Source: Pullulanibacillus sp. KACC 23026 (GTDB lineage: Bacteria; Bacillota; Bacilli; Bacillales; Sporolactobacillaceae). Taken from it: a DNA stretch of 64,000 nt. This document shows positions 17,170-26,178 of this stretch, piece by piece. Location of the stretch: assembly GCF_029094525.1 (NCBI RefSeq), contig NZ_CP119107.1, forward strand, positions 2,666,001 through 2,730,000, in the 5' to 3' direction. A program made the translations under genes and the position numbers. Position 1 is the stretch's first letter. Each line of letters opens with the position of its first letter. Under the pieces are notes generated by a model. The model worked only from the letters and a program-made list of their open reading frames with translations, did no database searches and had not been told where the DNA came from.

Positions 17170-18159
17170 TCATTGAACACCCTCTTTGATGATCGATTTT
17201 GGAAGTGGGACTCTCACTGTGTAAGAATCGATCCACTTTTTATTAGTAAAATCGCGACCTGTTACAACAACTCGATCCTTGTACACTTTAACAAATAACC
17301 CTTCACTGTCACCAATTAACTCACCAAATGGCGTTACAGGGTTTCGGACAGAGGCATCGTTAAACATGGTAAAGTGATTTTGGTACATCGTGTAAGGTTC
17401 ATTTTTCAAAGTGATGTGACTATGACCTGAAAAGAAAATCACTTGCGGAAAGTGACTGAGGATCGTGACCAGCTTTTCAGAATCGACAATAGTTCCTTGC
17501 TCACTTCCGGCCACTGTATGAGGGATGGGTTGATGCAAGAAAACAAAGGTCGGTTGATCCTTTGAAGTTTCTTTTAATTCATGGTCGAGCCACTGTAGTT
17601 GTGTATCAGAAAGAACAGCAGAATCAAGATTGTTCCAATTGGTGATCCGAGACTCTTCTGAACCTAAAACAATAAAATGATAGCCCTTAATCACTTTGTC
17701 ATAATAGAGGCTTGGCATTCCTGTATTCCTTATGAAACGATTTATACAGGCCTGTTCAGTTACACCGTTTGGAAAGGTACTTTTGCTAAATTCTCCCGTA
17801 GGTAAGCGGTACGCGGAATAAAATTCATGATTCCCCATAGCAAACAGCGTATTCTGAGGATGAGGTGTTCCATATAAAATCTCTTTCAAAACATCATAAT
17901 CCGTTTGCATTCCTGTATGAGTCAGATCGCCATTCATGATTAGCATATCCATTTCAGGGTTAATCGAATGGAGATCTTGAAGTGCCTGTTGAAGTTTGAT
18001 TTCTGCTTGTTCATCATCAATTGGATTTCCGCTGTTATCTATCCTTGATTGCAAGTGAATGTCACTGATGATACCGAAACTCATGTTCGGCTTCTCATCA
18101 ATGGCATAGGAAACGGTTGAAAACCCCATTATATATGACACAACCGCCACACTGATCAC
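17170..18159 (-). CDS. Secreted calcineurin-like metallophosphoesterase
   Basis: About 329 residues from a GTG at 18159 (AAAGG six bases upstream; a TTG at 18165 is the alternative). The N-terminus (ISVAVVSYIMGFSTVSYA) is a signal peptide or anchor. Metallophosphatase metal motifs are in order: ISDIHLQ, NGDLTHTG, MGNHEFYS, FLHQPIPHT and FSGHSHITL. It therefore acts outside the membrane on a phosphate ester or diester; substrate unknown. It stands alone ahead of the glycan cluster. Confidence 0.85.
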   Translation of the reverse strand: MISVAVVSYIMGFSTVSYAIDEKPNMSFGIISDIHLQSRIDNSGNPIDDEQAEIKLQQALQDLHSINPEMDMLIMNGDLTHTGMQTDYDVLKEILYGTPHPQNTLFAMGNHEFYSAYRLPTGEFSKSTFPNGVTEQACINRFIRNTGMPSLYYDKVIKGYHFIVLGSEESRITNWNNLDSAVLSDTQLQWLDHELKETSKDQPTFVFLHQPIPHTVAGSEQGTIVDSEKLVTILSHFPQVIFFSGHSHITLKNEPYTMYQNHFTMFNDASVRNPVTPFGELIGDSEGLFVKVYKDRVVVTGRDFTNKKWIDSYTVRVPLPKSIIKEGVQ

Positions 18160-18165
18160 ACTCAA

Positions 18166-18466
18166 CCTTTTAATCCGTACGATTGCAACCCACCCCTATC
18201 CTTATCATCTTTGATTTTCAAAGTAACCCCCTAATTACCAAATAGGATGACCATTTTTTATCTAACTATCCTTCAATGGATGAGACTCTGATAACTTCAA
18301 AAACACACACACCAAACAGCAGCAAAAAGTGAGAGACTTTTAGTTAGTGAAACCCTGATTAAAGAGAATATCTCCTTTTTACTAGGAATAAACTGATTTT
18401 ATAGTAGAAGGATTTAATATAAGGCTATGTTCCTTGATCTGTCTTTACTGTCTATGGGGGGAGTGG
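18166..18466. other. Intergenic region with no recognised element
   Basis: About 300 AT-rich bases between divergent genes. GGGGGGAG at 18457-18464 may be a ribosome-binding site for the small downstream frame. Nothing else stands out. Confidence 0.4.
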
Positions 18467-18628
18467 TTGACGATTAATATCGATAAATACATTTGGTTAC
18501 TCTTTTTTCCGATCTTTTTATTTATAATAGGCACTTGTCTTTTAATAGAACGACAGATTCCCGTTTACCTGTACTTATGTATAGTCCCTATTCTTCTCAT
18601 CTACTTGAGACTGGTTCAACAAAAATGA
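18467..18628 (+). CDS. Possible small membrane protein
   Basis: 53 residues if started at the TTG at 18467 (MTINIDKYIWLLFFPIFLF...). It has two hydrophobic helices separated by ERQIPVY, ending LRLVQQK. GGGGGGAGTGG is close upstream, but spacing to the TTG is short (3 bases), so the start is uncertain; a GTG or ATG further upstream would also be in frame from 18434. No family recognised. Confidence 0.35.
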   Translation: MTINIDKYIWLLFFPIFLFIIGTCLLIERQIPVYLYLCIVPILLIYLRLVQQK

Positions 18629-18688
18629 GCGCCTTGAATTTAGGCCGCTACCTTCTCGAAATAACATCATGCTGGTTTCAGAAAAAAC

Positions 18689-18742
18689 TGGGAGGACAGA
18701 CCTCCTAGAGCGGTTAGTCACTTTAGCAGTGTTCTGTCCCCC
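18689..18742. repeat. Second copy of the GGACAGACCTC palindrome family
   Basis: GGAGGACAGACCTCC, then GGTTAGTCACTTTAGCAGTG, then TTCTGTCCCCCC: an imperfect palindrome like 3824-3872. It sits just downstream of the glycosyltransferase at 18756 and could act as its transcript end, although no clean T-run follows. Confidence 0.6.
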
Positions 18743-18755
18743 CCGATAGGCAAAT

Positions 18756-20084
18756 TTACTTTTCGAAAAAATGGATGGTATTTGGATCTGGAAGTTTATA
18801 ATGGTCAGGCAGGCAGAACGTGTTAAGGTATTTAAAGAATCGATTCGGTGTTCGGCTTCTCTTTTGCTTATCCTCTACGCGTTCTGTTAACTTACTTTCC
18901 CTGAGTTCATCACTATAGATCGTCATGATAGAATCCGTCATTCTATTAATAGACCAATGGTTTTCAGCCCATTGTTTGCTCATTTCAGATAGGGCCTGCT
19001 TTCGTTTCTCATCTTTCATGAGCTGCTCCAACGATTTGAACAGCGCCTGACTGTCTGAAGGTGAAATTAACAGACCTGTTTCCCCGTGTTTAATCATTTC
19101 TGGAATGCCTCCAACCTTCGTTGCAATAACGGGAAGCCCCATTGATTGTGCTTCCATAATTCCATAAGGGAGATTTTCGGTTAAACTTGGGAAAACACAT
19201 AGATCCGATTCCGCTAATAAATAAGCAATATCCTTCTCATTATCTAGAATTTGGACATGGTCTTCTAAATTCTGTTTTTTTATAGCCTGTTCAATAGAAG
19301 CTTTTTCAGGGCCATTGCCGGCTAACAGGCAAAGCCAATCCTGTCTCACTTTCTTAAGCATGGCTAATGCTTCAATGAGAATAAAATGCCCTTTTTCTTG
19401 AACAAGGCGTGCTGGGTAGATGAGTTGCTGTTTCCCCTCTTTTTTGAATGGGTTCTGTTGCCGTTTAGCCCTGTTCCTCAAGTTAGTAATGTCGATCCCG
19501 CTGTGGAGGGTCACTACTTTTTCAGCTAAATCCTTTCTATTTTTAATCAATTCTTGTCGCAGCGCTTCTGAAGGGGCTAATGTGAGATCACTGACCTCCA
19601 TGCTTCGTTGCTCCAGGAATTCAAAATACTGTTTATCTCTAGGATTTCGGCTTATTGTAAAGTCATTTTTAAAAGTGGAATGCAGAGTTGAAATTAAGGG
19701 GGTATTCGGATTTTTTATACGCGATAAAGCAAGCGTAGAGATCGCACATTGGGCGTGGATAACGTCATATTGGTTTAGATCAAACAGGGCTGCTGCTAAC
19801 TCCATATTATATTTCATTTTTTCAATATTACGGATAAAGTGTGTGGTCATATGATTCTGTTTTTTGTAGTAGGTGGTTAGGATTTTATGTGAAAATTTAT
19901 TAAGCATTGATAGATCCACGATACGATCCGTGTTCATCATGTAATACCCTTGTTGCGAAGGATGCAAGGCCATAATTTCAACCGTATGACCCTTGTCTCT
20001 TAGACCCTTACTGAGCTGATTAACATAGGTTGAAACGCCGCCAATATGAGGAAGTATAGAGTGAAAAGCCACTAATATTTTCAA
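18756..20084 (-). CDS. GT4-family glycosyltransferase (glycan cluster)
   Basis: 442 residues from a TTG preceded by GCGGGGATATCTA. N-terminal domain opens with KILVAFHSILPHIGGVSTYVN, the usual GT4 donor/acceptor loop. The C-terminal GT-B domain has IYPARLVQEKGHFILIEAL, then DLCVFPSLTENLPYGIMEAQ, GLPVIATKVGGIPEMI and GETGLLISPSD, including the E-x7-E nucleotide-sugar motif. It transfers a sugar from an NDP-sugar in the cytosol. The last ~60 residues are an extra basic tail (KQKRSRTPNRFFKYLNTF). It is the last gene of a minus-strand cluster beginning at cysC. Similar to CotSA/YtcC-type enzymes of Bacillus. Confidence 0.88.
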   Translation of the reverse strand: MKILVAFHSILPHIGGVSTYVNQLSKGLRDKGHTVEIMALHPSQQGYYMMNTDRIVDLSMLNKFSHKILTTYYKKQNHMTTHFIRNIEKMKYNMELAAALFDLNQYDVIHAQCAISTLALSRIKNPNTPLISTLHSTFKNDFTISRNPRDKQYFEFLEQRSMEVSDLTLAPSEALRQELIKNRKDLAEKVVTLHSGIDITNLRNRAKRQQNPFKKEGKQQLIYPARLVQEKGHFILIEALAMLKKVRQDWLCLLAGNGPEKASIEQAIKKQNLEDHVQILDNEKDIAYLLAESDLCVFPSLTENLPYGIMEAQSMGLPVIATKVGGIPEMIKHGETGLLISPSDSQALFKSLEQLMKDEKRKQALSEMSKQWAENHWSINRMTDSIMTIYSDELRESKLTERVEDKQKRSRTPNRFFKYLNTFCLPDHYKLPDPNTIHFFEK

Positions 20085-20150
20085 TAGATATCCCCGCTTT
20101 ATTTGTCAAAGTCCGTTTAATCGGATCCTGTATCCCTCTTTGGATCTCAA

Positions 20151-21131
20151 TCATTCATTCTCCTCATGTAAATGAATCGAGAAAATACTATTAAGGCCAT
20201 GACTTTCTAAGGGCAGCTGCCATAACATTTTTTTATTTTTTAAATCATAACAAGCGAGTCGTGTCGGCATTGCCCCATATTCTCCTTTTCTCACTTGCTT
20301 ACCCTTTTCGTCTACATATTGAGTAGGTCGAAGTCTTGAGAAACCGACAATGATTGTATGATCATTCAACACAAGAATTCCCCTGCACCATCCAATTGAT
20401 TTAGGTGTCAAAGAGAATGATTTGAGGTCATATTGAGCTTTAATTTTTTGGTTCTTAATATCGGCAATGAACACGGTCCCATCTACTCTAGTAAAATAAA
20501 TCGAATTACCCACCACAATTCCATCGTGTATGAGCCTTTCCCCTATTTCAATTCGTTTTGAGGGATTCGTCAAACAGATGGCATCCTTTTGGAGACATCG
20601 AGTCGCCCATACATCATCCCCCACTTGAAACACGTAATTAGGGTGGGACTGATGGGGCTTCGTTGTCAATACTTTACGATAATCAACTGACTTTGAAAAT
20701 CTCTCCCAAGGATTCTTTTGTAAGACATTCCACACACCTAATATTTTTCCTGACAAATCGACATTGAGGACCATATCTAATCCTGTGTTTACCACTAATA
20801 AAGAGCCGTCTTTTGCCGGACAAACATGATGAACATCATTGAAAAGAGGTAACGAAACATAATGCAAGAGATTAAAATCAGGTACTGAATAAATCAAAAC
20901 CTCTGTTTGAGTACACACATATAATTGGTTATCAATCAGAGTCCCTGCTTTAAATAAAATGGAGGAATCGGAATCAGGAGTCACTTCGGGAGGTGACTGA
21001 TAATTTAAACAGGGTTTTATTTCGCGTGTCTCAAGATCGATCTTAAGAATCACGCCTTTTTGATACTGTTTCCACTCTTCTTGGATTCGTCCTTTTTGCT
21101 GACCCCCTACAACATACAAATATTTAGCCAA
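20151..21131 (-). CDS. Beta-propeller-like protein of the glycan cluster
   Basis: About 326 residues from a TTG at 21131 (GAGGTG seven bases upstream), giving M-AKYLYVVGGQQKG; a longer frame to 21221 would overlap the upstream gene and has no site. Successive beta-rich blocks (LYVCTQTEVLIYSVPDF, SLLVVNTGLDMVLNVDLSG, DDVWATRCLQKDAIC, NSIYFTRVDGTVFIADI, HTIIVGFSRLRPTQY) suggest a six-bladed propeller. No signal peptide. Located between two GT4 genes, 58 bases after the first and 66 before the second, so co-transcribed. Function unknown; may bind glycan or act as a sugar-modifying lyase/epimerase-like scaffold, which is speculation. Confidence 0.6.
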   Translation of the reverse strand: MAKYLYVVGGQQKGRIQEEWKQYQKGVILKIDLETREIKPCLNYQSPPEVTPDSDSSILFKAGTLIDNQLYVCTQTEVLIYSVPDFNLLHYVSLPLFNDVHHVCPAKDGSLLVVNTGLDMVLNVDLSGKILGVWNVLQKNPWERFSKSVDYRKVLTTKPHQSHPNYVFQVGDDVWATRCLQKDAICLTNPSKRIEIGERLIHDGIVVGNSIYFTRVDGTVFIADIKNQKIKAQYDLKSFSLTPKSIGWCRGILVLNDHTIIVGFSRLRPTQYVDEKGKQVRKGEYGAMPTRLACYDLKNKKMLWQLPLESHGLNSIFSIHLHEENE

Positions 21132-21189
21132 TCTTAAACACCTCATTGTTAAAATATTGTCGATCAAACGAAAATGAATCGGATTTCCA

Positions 21190-22380
21190 CTAAGATTTGG
21201 TATAAACTGAAATCGTATCATTAATCATTCGTTCTAAATCCCAAGCTTTCATGGCAAACTTTTGTGCATTTGATCCTAAAGTATCCCTTAATTCTTTATC
21301 GTCCAACAGCTTTTTTAAGTTAACATATAATCCATTACTATTTTGTCCCTTTGACAATAGTCCCGTTTTGTTGTGTGCAATCATTTCAGGAATCCCCCCC
21401 ACATTAGTTGCGACAACGGGTTTACCGGCCAATTGACCTTCCATAACCGCATACGGTTGATTTTCCTGTAAACTAGCTAACACGACAATATCAGATTTCT
21501 TCAAGACGGCCGGGACATTACTCTGATAACCAAGAAAGACAACATGTTCATCTAAGTTAAGCTCTGCGACTTGTTTTCTCAACTCATTTTCTAAGTTCCC
21601 ATCACCAATTAGCCAGCAAATCCAATCTTCCCTGTCCTTCTTCAGCTTTGCCAAAGCCTCAAATAGGTATTTATGGCCCTTAACCTCAGTTAGTCTTGCC
21701 GGGCAGGCAATCACGGTTTTATTAGACGAAGGAGGTAGGGTAACCTGTTCTTCCATCTTTTTATTAAAAAGATTTAAATCAATCCCATGATGGACAACCG
21801 ACAGCTTTTGTTCAGGTACCGAATACGAATTGATAAGGAAGTGTTTCATCCATTCCGATGGAAGAATCCATTGATCGCTTGAGTTTGCAGCTTCTCTGTC
21901 ATAGCTTTTTGAAAACTCCCATGACTTAGACTCATAAGACAACCCCTCATCCAGTAATTTATTATAGATAGGAGTTCCATGAACCGTCCCTATCAAAGGT
22001 GTTTTCTCAGGTTTTATGAATGATAACGCATAAGCGGATTGAAGGTCCTGTGCATGGATGACATCATACTTCTCTAATCCAAAATAGGAAGCCACTTCTC
22101 CATAAATATAACGGTCAATTTCAGCCTGTTTGAAGTAAGCATCAATTTCCCCTAAGTTTTCGATCCTTTTTTTGATATTTGGTTTTAGATTTTGATATAA
22201 TTTTGTTATATCAAACTCATGATTTCTATTATTTAAATAAAATCGAAAAAAAGAGTCGGTTCTTGCAAGAAGGTCCACTTGATGACCTTTACTTTCAAGT
22301 CCTTGTTTCAATTGTGTAATATAGGCAGCAACCCCGCCGATATTAGGGTATTTGCCTCGATGTGCAATTAAAATCCTCAT
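21190..22380 (-). CDS. GT4-family glycosyltransferase
   Basis: 396 residues. AAAGGGAGGAG precedes the ATG. N-terminal RILIAHRGKYPNIGGVAAY parallels the other GT4 of the cluster. Donor-domain motifs include ACPARLTEVKGHKYLFEAL, DGNLENELRKQVAEL, SDIVVLASLQENQPYAVMEGQ and GKPVVATNVGGIPEMIAHN. Cytosolic glycan assembly enzyme using an NDP-sugar. It follows the WcbI-like gene by 51 bases. It and the GT4 at 18756 probably arose by duplication but are clearly diverged. Confidence 0.88.
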   Translation of the reverse strand: MRILIAHRGKYPNIGGVAAYITQLKQGLESKGHQVDLLARTDSFFRFYLNNRNHEFDITKLYQNLKPNIKKRIENLGEIDAYFKQAEIDRYIYGEVASYFGLEKYDVIHAQDLQSAYALSFIKPEKTPLIGTVHGTPIYNKLLDEGLSYESKSWEFSKSYDREAANSSDQWILPSEWMKHFLINSYSVPEQKLSVVHHGIDLNLFNKKMEEQVTLPPSSNKTVIACPARLTEVKGHKYLFEALAKLKKDREDWICWLIGDGNLENELRKQVAELNLDEHVVFLGYQSNVPAVLKKSDIVVLASLQENQPYAVMEGQLAGKPVVATNVGGIPEMIAHNKTGLLSKGQNSNGLYVNLKKLLDDKELRDTLGSNAQKFAMKAWDLERMINDTISVYTKS

Positions 22381-22431
22381 ATAACTCCTCCCTTTTCAAA
22401 ACCATGGTAACTATCCATCCACTCTCTCTAT

Positions 22432-23259
22432 CTACAAGTGCTCATACAACTGTTTATTTTCTTTCAAAAACTTAATATGTTCAGCAATGTGTTCATGGAA
22501 ATTCAAAGGTATATTGTGTAAAGACGAATATTTATCCTCAGGTTTCGCAAAAGTAAGATTCAGATGCTTCATGACACTTGGATAGATCGGTAATATATAC
22601 CTCCTAAAATCTGTATGATGAACAACATTGGTTAACTCATCAGCAGGCAGCCCTAATTTTGCAAGAATTTTCTTTGATACATAACGAATAATAGGGAAAT
22701 TAGGGTGGTTCACAGTAAAAAATAAATGGACGTTTTTATAATAGCGTTCGATAAAATCATCTAGAGTCACATCCAGATCATTTGAACGCTTCTTAAGCTC
22801 ATTCAAACTCAATTGAACATTTTTTTGAAGTTCTTCAAATGTATAAAAGTTCTCATCGGATACAATGGAAATAATGTCTTCATCACACTTGCCTTGTCTT
22901 AGTAAATGAATGATATTTTTATCGGCATAGGGCTGAATCCCTTTGGCAAATTGAGGATGATAGCCTGTAAAATAGGACACGGGGATCGTCATGGTTTGAC
23001 ATTTATCAGGTAATTTTTCCAAAAGGTAATCTGTTGCAAGATAAGGTCCATACGTATCACTCACTTTTTGATAAATAAACAGATCACAATCGTTCAGCTC
23101 ATTTAATTGAGCCTCAGTTAACCCCGTCTTACGATCGCAAAGATGAACGGGCGGGACCTCGATCATCTTATAAAGCTTTCTAAAAGATTTTGACGACATC
23201 AAATATTGTCTTATGGGACCAATCTGACAATTTCCATAAACGATACACTTCTTTTTCAT
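22432..23259 (-). CDS. WcbI-like polysaccharide biosynthesis protein
   Basis: 275 residues. The opening KKKCIVYGNCQIGPIRQYL (GNCQ near residue 10) and later DLFIYQKVSDTYGP, PVSYFTGYHPQF and FFTVNHPNFPIIRYVSKKIL match the WcbI family, first described in a Burkholderia capsule cluster and proposed to act as a CoA-dependent acyltransferase. It likely modifies the glycan built by its neighbours. RBS GGGGGATAAGAA. The exact reaction is not settled even for the founding member. Confidence 0.75.
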   Translation of the reverse strand: MKKKCIVYGNCQIGPIRQYLMSSKSFRKLYKMIEVPPVHLCDRKTGLTEAQLNELNDCDLFIYQKVSDTYGPYLATDYLLEKLPDKCQTMTIPVSYFTGYHPQFAKGIQPYADKNIIHLLRQGKCDEDIISIVSDENFYTFEELQKNVQLSLNELKKRSNDLDVTLDDFIERYYKNVHLFFTVNHPNFPIIRYVSKKILAKLGLPADELTNVVHHTDFRRYILPIYPSVMKHLNLTFAKPEDKYSSLHNIPLNFHEHIAEHIKFLKENKQLYEHL

Positions 23260-23400
23260 TTCTTATCCCCCATCAACAATTAGAAGTTTTAACATTGTAA
23301 AAACGACAAGCTTCACCTTTAGCGTATTCATGACTAGTCAAGCTGACTTGTATTTCAACCTAGTAAAAGACAAAATAGTTATTCATCGCATAGGAGAGAT

Positions 23401-24126
23401 TCAGAAATGATCGATTAGTTCGTAGAGATCCGCTTCTTTTATATTTTTGATCCATTGACTTCTTTTTTTAATTTGGAATTTCTTAGCGTCTGAGGTATGA
23501 TGACCCGTTTCTTGATAACGGATATAAACATAGTTAGATTTGGATAAGGAGTACATTTTCATGTTTTGCTGAAAACAAGCCTGCTGAAAGAGACTATCCT
23601 CCCCTACATTGACATGAGGAAACCGAACTTTTTTAAGAATCGCTTTTTTAAAAACAAGACTTGCACCGCTCATAAAATAACGAGCCTGATAATCGGCATC
23701 ATTCGCTGGAATCCATGCCAACTCTTGATGAGGGTTATATAAATAGAGTTCATCCTCATCTTTGAAATAAATATAAAAACTGCATTTACCGACAAGATCC
23801 GCTTTTAAGCTAGTGATCGCTTGATAAGCTTCCACTAAATAAGTTGGCCCATAATAATCATCGTCATCAAATTTGGATACCGTTTCGTAAGCAGCTGCCT
23901 GTATCCCATGATTTAAGCATTCTCCTAAACTCACTGTCTCTTTGAACTGAAACAGTTGATAGCGAATGTCATAAGAATCTACTAAGACTTTAACTTGTTC
24001 TAGATCCACCCGTGTCGTGTTTAGAATAAGAATGAGTTCCTTTTCCTCTAGCTCCTGCCTTGTAAAATTTAAAAGAATGTTGTTCAAAAAGGCCGGACGT
24101 TTCGTGCATGCCACAACTGATATCAT
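23401..24126 (-). CDS. GT2-family glycosyltransferase
   Basis: 241 residues from the ATG at 24126, preceded by AAAGGAGGACGATCG; the in-frame start at 24144 overlaps that site. GT-A fold: ISVVACTKRPAFLNNILLN, then VSKFDDDDYYGPTYL with the metal-binding DxD (DDDD), and FMSGASLVFKKAIL plus VGEDSLFQQ as the acceptor/catalytic acidic region. It resembles CgeD-like and other spore-surface GT2 enzymes of Bacillus, a similarity I state from memory. Followed by the WcbI-like gene after 141 bases. Confidence 0.85.
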   Translation of the reverse strand: MISVVACTKRPAFLNNILLNFTRQELEEKELILILNTTRVDLEQVKVLVDSYDIRYQLFQFKETVSLGECLNHGIQAAAYETVSKFDDDDYYGPTYLVEAYQAITSLKADLVGKCSFYIYFKDEDELYLYNPHQELAWIPANDADYQARYFMSGASLVFKKAILKKVRFPHVNVGEDSLFQQACFQQNMKMYSLSKSNYVYIRYQETGHHTSDAKKFQIKKRSQWIKNIKEADLYELIDHF

Positions 24127-24176
24127 CGATCGTCCTCCTTTCAATCACATAAAGGGTTAAGCTCGTTCTTACACCC

Positions 24177-24803
24177 TTATATCTTTTCTTCATTCTTTTC
24201 CACCTTCAATAGTTTTTTCTCCTCAAGCAGGTTCAGAATCTGATTGGTGCATGCCTCAAGGCTATCGGCTTCCGTATCTATAACCAACTCAGGTGCTGCA
24301 GGTGGTTCATAAGGGGCATCAATTCCGGTAAATTGCTTGATCTCACCTTGACGCGCCTTTTGATAGAGGCCTTTCGGATCTCGTTTTTCACATGTGTCCA
24401 CTGAACATTTCACGTATATTTCGATAAATTCATCGGGATTAAGCAGCTCTCTTATAGCGTTTCGATCAGACTGATACGGGGAAATAAAGGCCGCCAACAC
24501 AACAAGACCCGCATCAACAAATAATTTAGCAACTTCACCCATACGACGAATCGACTCTTTACGGTCAGAAGGAGAAAAACCTAAATTTTTATTAAGGCCA
24601 TGACGACAATTATCCCCGTCTAAACGATAACAATGGATCCCCCTATCCACTAGTTGTTTTTCAACTTCAACTGAAAGTGTTGATTTCCCTGATCCAGATA
24701 ATCCGGTAAACCAGAGCACATAGCTCTTATGTCCTTTTTGATGTTGCCTGACTTTTTTTGTAATATGCCCCTTATGCCAAGTGAGATGATTCGACTTCTC
24801 CAT
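24177..24803 (-). CDS. cysC: Adenylylsulfate (APS) kinase
   Basis: 208 residues. Walker A is GLSGSGKST at ~34-42. [27 protein letters not shown] (in parts: [29 protein letters not shown]) and [18 protein letters not shown] are APS-kinase hallmarks. It phosphorylates adenosine 5'-phosphosulfate to PAPS. There is no sulfate adenylyltransferase or PAPS reductase here. Instead it is the first gene of a glycosyltransferase cluster, with a 50-base gap to GT2. That placement raises the idea that PAPS is used to sulfate the glycan; no sulfotransferase is visible in the window. Confidence 0.93.
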   Translation of the reverse strand: MEKSNHLTWHKGHITKKVRQHQKGHKSYVLWFTGLSGSGKSTLSVEVEKQLVDRGIHCYRLDGDNCRHGLNKNLGFSPSDRKESIRRMGEVAKLFVDAGLVVLAAFISPYQSDRNAIRELLNPDEFIEIYVKCSVDTCEKRDPKGLYQKARQGEIKQFTGIDAPYEPPAAPELVIDTEADSLEACTNQILNLLEEKKLLKVEKNEEKI

Positions 24804-25136
24804 AGGTTATCCCTCCATTCTAGTGTTAGTTTAATAGAAGAGGGGTCATTAAAAAGGCAAGAAAAAATGAAGCAGAGTCCTCTGTAGACAGAGCTAGAAA
24901 TCAATCATTCCTCATGGTTTCTTTTCAAGATCATACAAAAGGGATCGTCCCTCTTAACCCATTTGAAAGCCTCCTATGATCCACTGCCTCTGCCATGAAG
25001 CCTTCAAGCAAGTTATCCCCTCAGTAACAATAATTTCTAAATCAGTTAGCGAGAAAACCTCTAAAAGGGGAAACCCAAGAAGAGATCCTCTCTCTTTTTT
25101 GTGGTGACAGGACGAGTGATTAAGCGTTGGATAGTG
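24804..25136. other. Intergenic region upstream of cysC
   Basis: 333 bases between cysC and the upstream Cys-rich gene, both on the minus strand. It should hold the cysC-cluster promoter, but I find no convincing SigA, SigE or SigK match. AAGAGA-gagga-TCTCTT near 25070-25095 is a weak candidate terminator for the Cys-rich gene. Confidence 0.3.
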
Positions 25137-25724
25137 TTAACCGACAAACGCAACACTTTCAACTTTTAGTGCATCGACATAAGTGACTTCACCTGTTGGA
25201 AGGGATGAGTTTGTGACTAATAAAATGACATAGGCATACCTTTCATTAAAATCAATGAGTCTTCCTTCAATAACATCACCAGAATCCGTCACGATACGAA
25301 TTTCAGTACCCAAGCTCAGTTCTTCAAATAAAGAAACTAGACTAGAAGAGGCATCGAAGGCTTCTTCATCACAGTCGTCTTTTTTCTTGCAATCTTTTTT
25401 GTGATCATCGCAGTCGTCTTTTTTCTTGCAATCTTTTTTGTGATCGTCACAGTCGTCTTTTTTCTTGCAGTCTTTTTTGTGATCATCACAGTCGTCTTTT
25501 TTCTTGCAATCTTTTTTGTGATCGTCGCAGTCGTCTTTTTTCTTGCAATCTTTTTTGTGATCGTCGCAGTCGTCTTTTTTCTTGCAATCTTTTTTGTGAT
25601 CGTCGCAGTCGTCTTTTTGATTGAGGACGCAGCACGCATCATTTAAATAAAAACGTTTGCTTAGAGAGTATTTTTTGACATCATCAAGAATAGAGATTAA
25701 TAAGTTCCGAGTGTTTTCATTCAT
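25137..25724 (-). CDS. Cys/Asp/His tandem-repeat protein with Sm-like C-terminal domain
   Basis: 195 residues. Residues 1-35 are a helical head (MNENTRNLLISILDDVKKYS). Residues ~36-120 consist of six complete 13-residue repeats KKKDDCDDHKKDC and a partial seventh. Each repeat has two Cys, one His and five Asp alternating with lysines. Residues ~135-195 are a small beta domain (LSLGTEIRIVTDSGDVIEGR, ending VESVAFVG) shared with the next upstream gene product. The head and tail flank a likely metal-binding or cross-linking segment. AAGGAGAG precedes the ATG. It resembles Cys-rich spore-coat proteins in style, but I recognise no named family. The repeat DNA period is 39 bp with synonymous differences. 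Confidence 0.75.
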   Translation of the reverse strand: MNENTRNLLISILDDVKKYSLSKRFYLNDACCVLNQKDDCDDHKKDCKKKDDCDDHKKDCKKKDDCDDHKKDCKKKDDCDDHKKDCKKKDDCDDHKKDCKKKDDCDDHKKDCKKKDDCDEEAFDASSSLVSLFEELSLGTEIRIVTDSGDVIEGRLIDFNERYAYVILLVTNSSLPTGEVTYVDALKVESVAFVG

Positions 25725-25860
25725 ATTATGAACTCTCCTTTTTATGATTTATGGCATAGTTTTTACCAAATTATTCAATATACAGTTAAGTTCTTGTACT
25801 CCAACCTAGTATTTTAAAAATTGGTTTTATATCCAGCTTTTCCTATCACCACTAAAATTG

Positions 25861-25888
25861 AAAGGGCCCCAATTGTTTGGGACCCTTT
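25861..25888 (-). terminator. Hairpin downstream of the His-rich gene
   Basis: AAAGGGTCCC and GGGGCCCTTT (minus strand) form a stem with one mismatch, followed by CAATTTTAG. T-run is weak. It lies 11 bases after the stop of the gene at 25900. Confidence 0.55.
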
Positions 25889-25899
25889 GTATCTAGCGA

Positions 25900-26178
25900 C
25901 TAGGATACAAAACTTAAGCTTTCAATTTTTGTGACATCAACAAAAACAACTTCTCCTTCTACAAAAGGCGACAAAGTTCCCGGCACGCTAATTTCAATAT
26001 ATGGATCCCCAACTAGTCTAATAAAAGTTCCTGTAATGATATCGCCAGAGTCCGTTACAACACGAATCGTCACACCAGGGCTAAGTCTTTTAAAGATTGG
26101 CAACAAACCAAAGAGATTTGTTGAATTATGATCGTGATGATGGTGATGATGGTGATCTTTATGAGAGTGTTTACCCAA
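25900..26178 (-). CDS. His-rich small protein with the same Sm-like domain
   Basis: 92 residues from a TTG at 26178 with AAAGGAGAG eight bases upstream. Residues 3-17 are KHSHKDHHHHHHHDH, a histidine run with ten histidines. Residues ~30-92 (LSPGVTIRVVTDSGDIITGT, then IESLSFVS) align with the C-terminal domain of the neighbouring Cys-rich protein: LSxGxxIRxVTDSGDxIxGxxI and GEVxxVDxxKxESxxFV. The pair are paralogs with different metal-ligand tails, each with its own leader. Probably surface or spore-coat metal-binding proteins; that is inference. Confidence 0.7.
   Translation of the reverse strand: MGKHSHKDHHHHHHHDHNSTNLFGLLPIFKRLSPGVTIRVVTDSGDIITGTFIRLVGDPYIEISVPGTLSPFVEGEVVFVDVTKIESLSFVS

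Noticed and set aside
25401-25646. Hydrophobic repetitive plus-strand frame opposite the Cys-rich gene
   Set aside because: It is the antisense translation of the 39-bp repeats, with no ribosome-binding site; the minus frame has a proper start and a conserved C-terminal domain.
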